DNA from: Echinicola strongylocentroti
Lineage (GTDB): Bacteria; Bacteroidota; Bacteroidia; Cytophagales; Cyclobacteriaceae
NCBI RefSeq assembly: GCF_003260975.1
Contig: NZ_CP030041.1
Location: 5,645,501-5,709,500 of the forward strand
Direction of reading: 5' to 3'
Length of the DNA: 64,000 nt
Every line of letters starts with the position of its first letter. Positions within the stretch are counted from its first letter, which is position 1. Below are positions 1-8,995 of this stretch, piece by piece. Under the pieces are notes generated by a model. That model saw only the letters and a program-made list of their open reading frames with translations, did not search any database and was not told the DNA's origin. A program made the position numbers and the translations under genes.

Positions 1-1
1 A

Positions 2-3000
2 GCATGGTTTTTTTGCATATCATTATGTTTGATGATGTGTACCATGTCTATGGTTTATGGCCAAGAACAAATCAGTGGCCGCGTTTTAGATGAAAGCGGA
101 GAAGGCCTTCCAGGTGCCTCTGTTCTCGTAGTAGGTACCACCAACGGTACCGTTACCGATTTGGACGGTAATTTCCAATTATCCGTATCTACATCCGCCG
201 ACCTTACACTTAAGGTGTCTTTTATTGGGTACCAATCCCAAGAAATCACACCAGACGGTAGGTCGAGTATTGAAGTACAGCTTCAAGCCGATCTACAATC
301 CCTCAATGAAGTAGTAGTGGTAGGATATGGCGAGCAGAAAAAGGCCACCTTGACCGGGTCTGTTTCCCAAGTAGAAGGTAGGGACCTACAAAACAGTCCC
401 CAGCCAAATGTATCCAACTCCCTGGCAGGGCGGTTTTCTGGGATCATAGCCAGTAACCGTGGCGGTGAGCCAGGTCATGATGGTTCCAGCTTTACCATTC
501 GTGGACTGGCCACTACTGGAAACAATGATGTATTGGTCGTGATCGACGGTGTGCCGGGCCAGATAGGTGGCCTTGAGCGTCTCAACCCAAATGACATTGA
601 AAGTGTTTCGGTATTGAAGGATGCTTCAGCAGCTATATATGGCTCTAGGGCTGCCAATGGGGTGATTTTGGTGACCACCAAAAGGGGAAAGGAAGGAAAA
701 CCCGTCATTTCTTATAGTTTTAACCAAGGATTTTCTTCCCCGACTAGAATGCCTGATATGGCAGATGCAGAGACGTATGGCTCTATTAGGAATGAAATTG
801 CTTATTATAACAACCCTCAAGGAGGGATGAACCAGGTGTATTCGGAAGACCAGCTTAATCAGTTTCAGAATGGCACAGACCCTCTTAACTACCCCAATAC
901 CGATTGGGCAAAGGCCGCATTGAACAATGTCGCCCTACAAAGCCAACATAACCTGAGCATTAGAGGAGGTTCAGAAAAAATCAATTACTTTTTGTCCCTT
1001 GGTAAGACAGGTCAGGATGGTTTGTATAAGGATGGAGCCACGCGTTATGATCAGTACAGCTTTCGCTCCAATGTCGATGCAGAAATCACCGAACGACTTA
1101 AAGTAGGCTTATCCTTGGCAGGCCGTAAAGAAGCACGTCAGTTTCCTACCACTGGAGCAGATGGCATCTTCAGGTCGATTTATCGGGCTTATCCCACTGT
1201 AGTGGCGGTATATCCCAATGGCTTGCCTTCTACAGGGATCGAAAACAATAACCCCGTAATGATGGCTACCGAAGCAGGTGGGGTCAATGAAAACCCTAAG
1301 TATGTCTTTAATGGAATCCTAAGGGCTAGTTATGATCTGCCCTTTTTGGAAGGACTTTCCGTAGATGGTTTCTTCTCCGTGGATGAAAGCTCGGACAGAT
1401 CCAGGAATTTTAGCACTCCTTACACGTTGTACAACTATGATCCAGCCACAGAGGGCTATAACCCAGTAGTGGTAGGTGGTGGAGCTGATCAGCAAGCTAC
1501 CCTTTCGGAGTCGCACTACTCCCAGTCCATGACCGTGTCCAATATTAAGTTGAATTTTAAGCAATATTTTGACAATCACTTTATCGATGCCTTTGTGGGC
1601 TATGAACAAAGTGAAAACCGCACCCATACCATGGGAGCATCACGCTTGCATTTTCCTACCATAGAGACTCCTGAACTAAGCCAAGGTGGGGCGGCAGCGG
1701 CGGATTATGATAACTGGGGAAGTAGCTATAACTACACCAGAAAAAGTTTTATTGGCCGCTTTGCTTATAATTTTGATGAGAAATACCTCGCCGAAATTCA
1801 AATGCGTGTGGATGGATCTTCTAATTTTCCTGAAGGTGAACGTTATGGTTTTTTCCCTTCGGTATCTGCCGGATATCGTATCTCTGAGGAATCTTGGTTT
1901 CGGGACAATCTAAGTTTTTTTGATGACCTGAAGATAAGAGCTTCTTACGGACAACTGGGGAATGACAATGTCGGTCAATTCCAGTATTATGACAATTATA
2001 CTTTTAATAACCGCTACGTCATCGGTGATGAAGTGGTGACAGGCATTGACTTGATCAGACTAGGCAACCCCAATATTACTTGGGAGGTGGCCACCAAAAC
2101 GGACATTGGGTTCAATGCAGTTTGGCTCAAAAAATTCACTACTGAGTTTATCTATTTCCAGCAGGACAGAAGTAAAATCCTGACCACTAGAAATGCTTCC
2201 ATTCCCGGCACTTCGGGAATTGTCAATCCGTATGATGCCGATCCACTGGTGCCGTCAGAAAATATTGGAGAGGTAAAGAGCCACGGGTTTGAGGCGACTG
2301 TTGGCTATGAGCATACGGGTGACTTCACCTTTGGGGTTTCTGGTAATTTTACTTATGCCCAAAATGAATTGGTGTTCAAGGATGAAGCTCCAGGTGTATT
2401 GGATTACCAACGGGAAACAGGAAGACCGCTCAATACCTATTTGCTTTATAATGCAATTGGGATTTTTAGAACGGAAGAAGACTTGGACAACTACCCTCAT
2501 GTGGCCGGTGCACAGCCAGGAGATCTTATTTATGAAGATTATAATGATGATGGACAGATCACGGCTGATGATATGGTACGTACCGAGTATGGTAATATCC
2601 CGCGGATTACCTTCGGGCTGAACTTACATGCGGCTTGGAGAAATTGGGATTTTGCCGCTGTGATCTCTGGCCAAGGGCAGGTAAGACAATATGTTCTTCC
2701 TGAGTCCGGTACCGTCGGTAATTTCTACAGTAGCTGGGCAGACAATCGATGGAGCCCCAATAACCCCTCCGGTACTTACCCTCGGGTAAGCGAGCGGGCT
2801 TCTTCTGCAGTCAGCGGTGGACTTTATAGAAATAACTTCTGGTTGGACAATTCTGCTTTCGGACGTCTAAAGAATGTCCAGGTAGGATATAACTTGCCAC
2901 AGGAGTTTCTGGATAGATTCTCTATTGGAAGTTTGAGGATTTATGCCAATGCCTTTAACCTGCTAACGGTTACCAAAGTCCAGGATTATGATCCTGAGGG

Positions 3001-3070
3001 ATCCAGTGAGAGCGGTCAGTTTTATCCGCAACAAAAAATCATCAACCTTGGACTGAATATTCAATTTTAA
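2..3070 (+). CDS. SusC-like TonB-dependent outer-membrane transporter, 5' partial
   Basis: Outer-membrane transporter that imports oligosaccharides with energy from TonB/ExbBD, paired with the SusD-like protein just downstream. The reading frame is open to the left window edge, and the first visible residues are the hydrophobic core of a signal peptide ending near VYGQ, so the true start lies outside the window. Counting from a TTG at 29, a carboxypeptidase-regulatory-like domain covers about residues 15-95, then the EVVVVGYGEQKK segment and the plug (about 100-215, with the VLKDASAAIYGSRAANGVI signature). The beta-barrel follows and ends in an aromatic C-terminus (NLGLNIQF), as expected for BAM recognition. 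Only a few N-terminal residues appear to be missing. The stop is 12 nt before susD, so the two are co-transcribed. Substrate cannot be read from sequence alone. Confidence 0.95.
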   Translation, partial: AWFFCISLCLMMCTMSMVYGQEQISGRVLDESGEGLPGASVLVVGTTNGTVTDLDGNFQLSVSTSADLTLKVSFIGYQSQEITPDGRSSIEVQLQADLQSLNEVVVVGYGEQKKATLTGSVSQVEGRDLQNSPQPNVSNSLAGRFSGIIASNRGGEPGHDGSSFTIRGLATTGNNDVLVVIDGVPGQIGGLERLNPNDIESVSVLKDASAAIYGSRAANGVILVTTKRGKEGKPVISYSFNQGFSSPTRMPDMADAETYGSIRNEIAYYNNPQGGMNQVYSEDQLNQFQNGTDPLNYPNTDWAKAALNNVALQSQHNLSIRGGSEKINYFLSLGKTGQDGLYKDGATRYDQYSFRSNVDAEITERLKVGLSLAGRKEARQFPTTGADGIFRSIYRAYPTVVAVYPNGLPSTGIENNNPVMMATEAGGVNENPKYVFNGILRASYDLPFLEGLSVDGFFSVDESSDRSRNFSTPYTLYNYDPATEGYNPVVVGGGADQQATLSESHYSQSMTVSNIKLNFKQYFDNHFIDAFVGYEQSENRTHTMGASRLHFPTIETPELSQGGAAAADYDNWGSSYNYTRKSFIGRFAYNFDEKYLAEIQMRVDGSSNFPEGERYGFFPSVSAGYRISEESWFRDNLSFFDDLKIRASYGQLGNDNVGQFQYYDNYTFNNRYVIGDEVVTGIDLIRLGNPNITWEVATKTDIGFNAVWLKKFTTEFIYFQQDRSKILTTRNASIPGTSGIVNPYDADPLVPSENIGEVKSHGFEATVGYEHTGDFTFGVSGNFTYAQNELVFKDEAPGVLDYQRETGRPLNTYLLYNAIGIFRTEEDLDNYPHVAGAQPGDLIYEDYNDDGQITADDMVRTEYGNIPRITFGLNLHAAWRNWDFAAVISGQGQVRQYVLPESGTVGNFYSSWADNRWSPNNPSGTYPRVSERASSAVSGGLYRNNFWLDNSAFGRLKNVQVGYNLPQEFLDRFSIGSLRIYANAFNLLTVTKVQDYDPEGSSESGQFYPQQKIINLGLNIQF

Positions 3071-3082
3071 AACCCGACCGAC

Positions 3083-4783
3083 ATGAAAAGACAAGATATT
3101 ATCAAACCATTTATGGGAATTGCACTGATCGGGTTACTACTGGTCGGCTGCAAGGAAGACTTCTTGGACATTGTCCCAACAGACAGGATTTCAGATGCCT
3201 CCATACTTTCTGATTCTACTTTATTTGAAGCATATGTGATCAATAGGTACCTTGGGGTTCGCCTCACCAATAAAGAAGGGGACGGTAATCTCCCCGGATT
3301 TGGACGAGGTTTCGAATACGCTCTGTGGAGTTCTTTGACAGATGAATCCATTTATAATAACGATGACAATACCTGGATAATCCAACAAGGGCAATTGTCT
3401 CCAGAAAATACCGGCATCGCAGGGACCTTTTGGGGGCGATCATACAGAAGCATCAGGGAATGTAATTATGCATTGGCCAATATCGGTGAGCTGCCCATGA
3501 GTCAGGCTGGCAAGGACAGGCTAATCGCTGAACTTAAGTTTATCCGGGCCTTTCGTTATCATGATTTGATTCGGAACTACGGGGACGTGGTGCTCATGGG
3601 AGACGATGTACCTGAACTGGGCGAAGACTTTACAGACCCTAAGTTTTTTGAAAAAACCGATAAGGAAGCCGCGATTGCCTATGTAGTCGATGAGTTGGAT
3701 GAAGCCGCAGGCATCCTTCCCCTTACCAATAACGGCAGCTGGCAAGAAGGTCGTGCCACACAAGGGGCCGCTCTGGCTCTAAAGGCCAGGTTATTGTTGT
3801 ATGCGGCAAGCCCGCTATTTACTGACGGAGAAAACGACCAACAGTTATGGCAGGAAGCCGCCAGTGCAGCCCAAGATGTAATGGACTTGCAGCAGTACAG
3901 CCTGTATCAAGGTGGGTACGGGGAATTGTTCTTGACTCCCCAGAGCAATGTGGAAATCATCTTTGCGCGCTATTATAATATCAATTCACGCCATACAGCA
4001 TTGGAAATCGCCAATGGCCCCAATAGCTATGATGGTTGGGGAGGCAATGTGCCACTTCAGAATTTGGTAGATGACTATGAAATGATGGATGGGACATCGT
4101 TTGATTGGGAAAACGAAGCCCATGCCAGTGCCCCATATGAAAATAGGGATCCAAGGTTTTATGAAACCATTCTCTACAATGGAGCTACTTACCGTGGCAG
4201 TGAGGTCGAGACCTTTTTGCCGGGTGGAAAGGATAGCCAAGACGGTCCTTCCAACTGGAATACCAGTAAGAGTGGCTATTACCTCAAAAAGTTCATTAAT
4301 GAAGAATTGCCCATTCGAAACCCTTGGGATGTAGCCGGTACTCAAAATTGGATATACTTTCGCTATGCAGAAATTTTGCTTAACTATGCAGAGGCCCAAA
4401 ACGAAGCGGTGGGTCCAGATGCCAGTGTCTATGAAGCGGTTAATGCCATCAGAGACAGGGCTGGGGTGGAGATGCCGCCGTTGCCTGCTGGGTTGACGCA
4501 GGATGAAATGCGTGAACGTATCCGTCAAGAACGTAGGATAGAGTTGGCCTTTGAAGAGCACCGCTACTATGATGTGCGAAGGTGGATGATAGCGGATGAA
4601 GTAGAAAATACCACTGCCTATGGCATCAATATCACAAAGGATGAAGACGGAAGTTTGACTTACGAAAGAAAAGTGGCACTGGAAGGCAAACAGTTTTTTG
4701 ACCAGCATTATTGGTTGCCGATTCCACGTGCAGAGATTTTGGCCTCCGACAATCAGCTGGGGCAAAACCCTGGTTATAATTAA
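3083..4783 (+). CDS. SusD/RagB-like outer-membrane glycan-binding lipoprotein
   Basis: Surface lipoprotein that caps the SusC channel and captures glycan. The lipobox LLLVGC puts the lipidated cysteine at C23, followed by an acidic stretch (KEDF) typical of surface-exported Bacteroidota lipoproteins. Length is 566 aa, normal for the family. The N-terminal TPR-like helices contain the usual ALANIGEL and AELKFIRAFRYHDLIRNYG segments, and the C-terminal half has the family signature ERRIELAFEEHRYYDVRRW near residues 480-500. The protein ends in the typical QNPGYN motif. It starts 12 nt after susC; a hairpin terminator lies 13 nt after its stop, so downstream enzyme genes may be expressed at a lower level. 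Confidence 0.95.
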   Translation: MKRQDIIKPFMGIALIGLLLVGCKEDFLDIVPTDRISDASILSDSTLFEAYVINRYLGVRLTNKEGDGNLPGFGRGFEYALWSSLTDESIYNNDDNTWIIQQGQLSPENTGIAGTFWGRSYRSIRECNYALANIGELPMSQAGKDRLIAELKFIRAFRYHDLIRNYGDVVLMGDDVPELGEDFTDPKFFEKTDKEAAIAYVVDELDEAAGILPLTNNGSWQEGRATQGAALALKARLLLYAASPLFTDGENDQQLWQEAASAAQDVMDLQQYSLYQGGYGELFLTPQSNVEIIFARYYNINSRHTALEIANGPNSYDGWGGNVPLQNLVDDYEMMDGTSFDWENEAHASAPYENRDPRFYETILYNGATYRGSEVETFLPGGKDSQDGPSNWNTSKSGYYLKKFINEELPIRNPWDVAGTQNWIYFRYAEILLNYAEAQNEAVGPDASVYEAVNAIRDRAGVEMPPLPAGLTQDEMRERIRQERRIELAFEEHRYYDVRRWMIADEVENTTAYGINITKDEDGSLTYERKVALEGKQFFDQHYWLPIPRAEILASDNQLGQNPGYN

Positions 4784-4796
4784 CAGCCGAGAAACA

Positions 4797-4830
4797 CCTG
4801 TCTTCCTTATGTGGGAAGGCAGGTTTTCTT
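4797..4830 (+). terminator. Hairpin terminator/attenuator between susD and the GH30 gene
   Basis: A 10-bp stem, CCTGTCTTCC paired with GGAAGGCAGG (one G-U pair), with a 7-nt loop, is followed by TTTTCTTT. It could partly uncouple the susCD pair from the downstream glycosidase genes. Confidence 0.7.
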
Positions 4831-4940
4831 TATCTATTCGACCTGATTTATGCAGTGGACAATTTACTGCGGGGTTAAATAGTTTGGAACCTGTCACTGT
4901 AACAGAGACTAATTGAATGATAAAACCATGAGGATGACAA

Positions 4941-6512
4941 ATGAAGATAAATAAACTGAACAAGGCTTTTTGGTTGATGGGGATGGGGATGCTTTTTTAC
5001 TCCTGCCAGTCAGAAAGCAAGCAGACCCAACCTGAAGCGAAGCCCCCGAAGCAATTAAAAATTGATGTGAAGCAAGAAGATACCTATCAGACGATGGCGC
5101 ATTTTGGTGCTTCGGATGCTTGGTCGTGCCAATTTGTAGGATTATGGCCAGATAGCAAAAAGACGGCCATGGCAGAGCTTCTTTTTAGCAGGGATCAAGA
5201 TGCCCAAGGTCATCCCAAAGGAATAGGCTTGTCCCTTTGGAGATTTAATGTAGGCGCTGGCAGTGCAGAACAGGGCGATGATAGCGATATTAAAGACGAG
5301 TGGCGCAGAGCAGAATCCTTTCTAAAAGCCGATGGCAATTACGACTGGAGCAAACAAGCCGGCCAAGTGTGGTTTGCCCAAGCTGCACAAGAACTTGGGG
5401 TTCCCAATTTATTGGTATTCCCCAACAGTCCACCAGTTTATATGACCAAAAATGGCAAAGCATATGCAAATGATGGAAATCCAAACCTGAGCGAAGATCG
5501 ATTTGATGATTTTGGTAATTATTTGGCCAATGTAATCACTGGACTGGAAGAGAAAGGGCTTTCAGTGGATTATGTAAGTCCGGTAAATGAGCCTCAGTGG
5601 GACTGGTCCGATGCAGGACAAGAAGGTACTCCGTTCCTCAATTCGGATATCGCGGGGATAGTCCGAAGTTTGGACGCTTCCCTGACCGCATCCGGGTTGT
5701 CCACCAAAATTGATATAGCTGAAGCCGGAAAGATCAATTACCTCTATGAAAATTCCGATAAGCCCCAGCGAGGGTCTCAGATAGCCGCTTTTTTTGGTGA
5801 TGAATCGGAAGATTTTATTGGCCATCTGGATCATGTAGGACAAGCAATTTCCGGACACAGCTACTTTACGACATCTCCATTTACTTCGGCAGTCCAGCAG
5901 CGTAAAAACCTCCAACGGGCAATATCAGAAGTGGACGACTTGGAGTTTTGGATGAGTGAGTACTGTATATTGGGAAATAATGGCGGAGAGATCAATGGAA
6001 GTGGCAAGGATTTGGGGATAGACCCGGCCCTTTATATGGCCAGGGTGATCCATAATGACCTTGTCATTGCCAATGCTTCAGCTTGGCATTGGTGGTTGGC
6101 CATTTCTCCCTATGACTATAAGGATGGGCTCATCTACATAGATAAAAATAAAGAAGATGGAGATTTTGAGGATAGCAAGATGTTGTGGGCACTGGGCAAC
6201 TATAGTCGGTTTATCCGTCCAGGTTTTCAGCGAAAGGGAGTGGTATTGGATGGAGATGAGTTGCAGTCGGCAAACTTCCTGGTTTCTGCCTTTTCATCAC
6301 CAGAAGCAGACGAAATGGTGTATGTCATCGTCAATTCGGGGATCGATGAAGTAGAAGCAGCGCTGGCCATCGATGGTGAGACCATCACTGCTCACCAAGG
6401 CTATATCACCTCTAAGGAGCACGAGTTGACGCCACTAGTCCTAGAGGAGGAGACAGTGGTGATTCCTGCACGCTCTATTGTAACCGTTACTGTTAACCAA
6501 TTACCCAAATGA
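4941..6512 (+). CDS. GH30-family lipoprotein glycosidase (resembles endo-beta-1,6-galactanase-type members)
   Basis: Retaining glycoside hydrolase of clan GH-A. The lipobox LFYSC places the lipidated cysteine at C22, suggesting surface or periplasmic attachment. A (beta/alpha)8 barrel starts at the GASDAWSCQF segment (about residue 54) and continues through GIGLSLWRFNVGAGS. The acid/base glutamate is E217 in SPVNEPQWDW and the nucleophile is E340 in WMSEYC. After about residue 440 comes a small beta-sandwich of the kind that accompanies GH30 barrels. The GLSLWRFNVGAGS region resembles bacterial and fungal GH30 endo-beta-1,6-galactanases as I recall them; other GH30 activities (beta-1,6-glucanase, glucuronoxylanase) remain possible. 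The stop overlaps the start of the next gene by 4 nt (ATGA), indicating translational coupling. Confidence 0.85.
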   Translation: MKINKLNKAFWLMGMGMLFYSCQSESKQTQPEAKPPKQLKIDVKQEDTYQTMAHFGASDAWSCQFVGLWPDSKKTAMAELLFSRDQDAQGHPKGIGLSLWRFNVGAGSAEQGDDSDIKDEWRRAESFLKADGNYDWSKQAGQVWFAQAAQELGVPNLLVFPNSPPVYMTKNGKAYANDGNPNLSEDRFDDFGNYLANVITGLEEKGLSVDYVSPVNEPQWDWSDAGQEGTPFLNSDIAGIVRSLDASLTASGLSTKIDIAEAGKINYLYENSDKPQRGSQIAAFFGDESEDFIGHLDHVGQAISGHSYFTTSPFTSAVQQRKNLQRAISEVDDLEFWMSEYCILGNNGGEINGSGKDLGIDPALYMARVIHNDLVIANASAWHWWLAISPYDYKDGLIYIDKNKEDGDFEDSKMLWALGNYSRFIRPGFQRKGVVLDGDELQSANFLVSAFSSPEADEMVYVIVNSGIDEVEAALAIDGETITAHQGYITSKEHELTPLVLEEETVVIPARSIVTVTVNQLPK

Positions 6513-8935
6513 TCATGTTTAGAAGATACTTATGTGGATTTTTTCCACTGTTAATTTTCATCGTTTTAAGTATGCCTGCGCAAGCCCAACATCAGGGCAT
6601 GGCGCTTTTCAATGAGGATTGGCAATTTGCCAAGGCCGATAATATGACGGAATACGAAGAAGCTATGTCGTCTATTACCTCTTGGCGGTCCATCTCGTTG
6701 CCCCATGATTGGTCAGTAGAAGGACCCTTTAGTCCGGAACTGGCCAGTGGAACGGGTTTTTTGCCAGGTGGTATTGGCTGGTATAAAAAGTCGTTTACTA
6801 TGGAGGAATATGATCCATCCCGCCAGTATACGATCTATTTTGATGGAGTCTACAAAAACAGTGAAGTGTGGATCAATGGCCATCATTTAGGGAAACGTCC
6901 CAATGGTTTTTTAGCCTTTTACTATGACCTTACTCCATACTTAAAAGCAGGGGACAATCAGTTGGTCGTCAAGGCAGACCACCGGGAATATGCCGATTCC
7001 AGGTACTATACCGGATCAGGAATCTACCGTAATGTCTATTTGCTATCCAAGGCCAAGCAGCACATCCAGCCTTGGGGGGTGTTTTTTACCAGTCCTGATG
7101 TGACGTCCACACGAGCTGATATACAAGTCCAAGTAGCTATCCAAAATGAAGCAGCACAGACATCCCCTGTCCAAGTGGTAGCCAAGCTGCTGGATGCCAA
7201 TGGTCATACCGTGGGTGAGCAGACAGTGGAGAGTTTTTTGCCGGCAGGTAATTATAACCAAGAAACCTTATCGTTCAGCATTATGGATCCAATGCTCTGG
7301 TCACCTGATGATCCCTACCTCTATGACTTGGAAGTGAGTATCCACAAGAATGGTGAGCAAATCGATTTTTGGCAGGATAAGGTAGGACTACGGACGTTTC
7401 GCTTTGATGCGCAGGAAGGTTTTTTCCTAAATGGAGAAAACACCTTGCTGAAGGGCGTTTGTATTCATCACGACGCTGGAGCCCTGGGTGCCGCAGTACC
7501 CGAGGCAGTATGGGCGCAACGTTTGGCAACACTAAAAAAACTGGGCTGTAATGCCATAAGAATGAGCCATTATCCCCACCAGGACTACCTATATGACCTG
7601 TGTGATGAAATGGGCTTTTTGGTACAGGACGAAGCTTTTGATGAGTGGGAAGTAGGCAAGAACAAATGGATTGAGGGCTGGAATGTAGGCACTCCCGGAA
7701 ATGACGGTTCTTACGATGCTTTTGCGGAATGGGGGCGACAGGATGTAAAGGACATGGTTTTGCGCTCGCGCAACCACCCTTCTATCATCATGTGGAGTGT
7801 AGGAAATGAAATCGATTATCCCAATGACCCCTATAGCCACCCTGTATTGGACGAAGGACGTAATCCACAGATTTATGGTAAAGGATACCAGAAGGATAAT
7901 CCAGCGGCCTCTAGGTTGGGAGAGCTGGCAAGTGGTCTGGTCAGTGCTGTGAAAGCCGTGGACAACACTAGGCCTGTTACAGCTGCTTTGGCTGGAGTGA
8001 CCATGTCAAATCACACCAGCTATCCAGGAGCACTGGATATAGTAGGTTATAATTACCAAGAATACAGGTATGAAGAGGACCATAAAGCTTATCCAAACAG
8101 GGTCATCTATGGGAGTGAAAATGGCGACGCCCTCTCTGCGTGGAAGGCTGTCACCGATCATCCCTATATTGCGTCACAGTTTTTATGGACTGCATTTGAC
8201 TTTTTGGGTGAGGCTAGACCTTGGCCAGAACGAAGCAGCGGTGCTGGCATCATAGACTTGGCAGGCTATCCCAAACCCGATTATTACTTCAGAAAGAGTC
8301 TTTGGAATGAATCGCCTATGGTGTATCTCGCTATGACAGACAAGGAAGAGAACCTTCATCGTAGACGGGGAATGGAAGGGATTTGGCAAGGCGAGCAAGG
8401 AGAAAAGTTATGGGTGGCCTGTTACGCCAATGTAGATGAGGTAGAACTATTCCTGAATGGAGAATCCCTTGGTAAAAAAGAAATCGTCTATGATGATAAG
8501 GATATGCCAGGCTGGATGGTGGAGTATGCTCCAGGTGAATTACAGGCCATAGGGTATCAAAATGGCAGTGAAGTGGCTTCCTATACCGTTCAGACCCCAG
8601 GAGACTTGGACCATATGAAAGTGAGCATCGAAGAGGGTGAAGAGGATCCTTTGAATGGAGAAAAGATCCTTATAATGGATATATGTCTGGCAGACCAAAA
8701 CGGTAACCGAGTGCCTCATTCAGATCAAGAGGTGGATATCGAACTAGAGGGAGGAGCGGTCCTTTTAGGGCTAGAGAGTGGTGACCGAAGTAGTCATGAA
8801 AACTACAAATCGTCTTCTAGGAAAACCTACAATGGGCGATTAAAGGCCTATATTAAAGTGCCAAATGGAGCTGATAAAGTCCAAGTGGTGGTAAGTAGTA
8901 ATGGTCTGCAATCGGTGAACAGAGAATTTAATTAG
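6509..8935 (+). CDS. GH2 beta-galactosidase-like enzyme with DUF4982-type C-terminal domain
   Basis: Exo-acting retaining glycosidase, 808 aa, with a cleavable signal peptide ending at AQAQ (about residue 27). Domain order is the GH2 sugar-binding beta-sandwich (about 35-190; SLPHDWSVEGPFS, YFDGVYKNSEVWING), an Ig-like domain (about 190-295), the TIM barrel (about 295-600), then a DUF4982-type domain (VELFLNGESLG) and a final beta-sandwich. The acid/base is E434 (WSVGNEI) and the likely nucleophile E537 (YGSENG). GH2 also contains beta-glucuronidases and other activities; beta-galactosidase is the default inference from domain layout. It overlaps the GH30 gene by 4 nt, so the two probably act on the same chain, with GH30 producing ends that GH2 trims. 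Confidence 0.9.
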   Translation: MIMFRRYLCGFFPLLIFIVLSMPAQAQHQGMALFNEDWQFAKADNMTEYEEAMSSITSWRSISLPHDWSVEGPFSPELASGTGFLPGGIGWYKKSFTMEEYDPSRQYTIYFDGVYKNSEVWINGHHLGKRPNGFLAFYYDLTPYLKAGDNQLVVKADHREYADSRYYTGSGIYRNVYLLSKAKQHIQPWGVFFTSPDVTSTRADIQVQVAIQNEAAQTSPVQVVAKLLDANGHTVGEQTVESFLPAGNYNQETLSFSIMDPMLWSPDDPYLYDLEVSIHKNGEQIDFWQDKVGLRTFRFDAQEGFFLNGENTLLKGVCIHHDAGALGAAVPEAVWAQRLATLKKLGCNAIRMSHYPHQDYLYDLCDEMGFLVQDEAFDEWEVGKNKWIEGWNVGTPGNDGSYDAFAEWGRQDVKDMVLRSRNHPSIIMWSVGNEIDYPNDPYSHPVLDEGRNPQIYGKGYQKDNPAASRLGELASGLVSAVKAVDNTRPVTAALAGVTMSNHTSYPGALDIVGYNYQEYRYEEDHKAYPNRVIYGSENGDALSAWKAVTDHPYIASQFLWTAFDFLGEARPWPERSSGAGIIDLAGYPKPDYYFRKSLWNESPMVYLAMTDKEENLHRRRGMEGIWQGEQGEKLWVACYANVDEVELFLNGESLGKKEIVYDDKDMPGWMVEYAPGELQAIGYQNGSEVASYTVQTPGDLDHMKVSIEEGEEDPLNGEKILIMDICLADQNGNRVPHSDQEVDIELEGGAVLLGLESGDRSSHENYKSSSRKTYNGRLKAYIKVPNGADKVQVVVSSNGLQSVNREFN

Positions 8936-8960
8936 AAAACACCAATTGAGGGATTGATAC

Positions 8961-8995
8961 AAAAAGGCCGTCTGTAAAGCAGATGGCCTTTTTAG
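8961..8995 (+). terminator. Strong intrinsic terminator after the first susCD/GH30/GH2 operon
   Basis: AAAAAGGCCGTCTG pairs with CAGATGGCCTTTTT (one G-U pair) around a 5-nt loop, with the T-run built into the stem end. It lies 25 nt after the GH2 stop and marks the end of the first operon. Confidence 0.9.

Noticed and set aside
3986..4963. 325-codon frame antisense to the first susD
   Set aside because: Covers the opposite strand of a clear susD gene, has no recognisable domain and an improbable residue composition; shadow frame.
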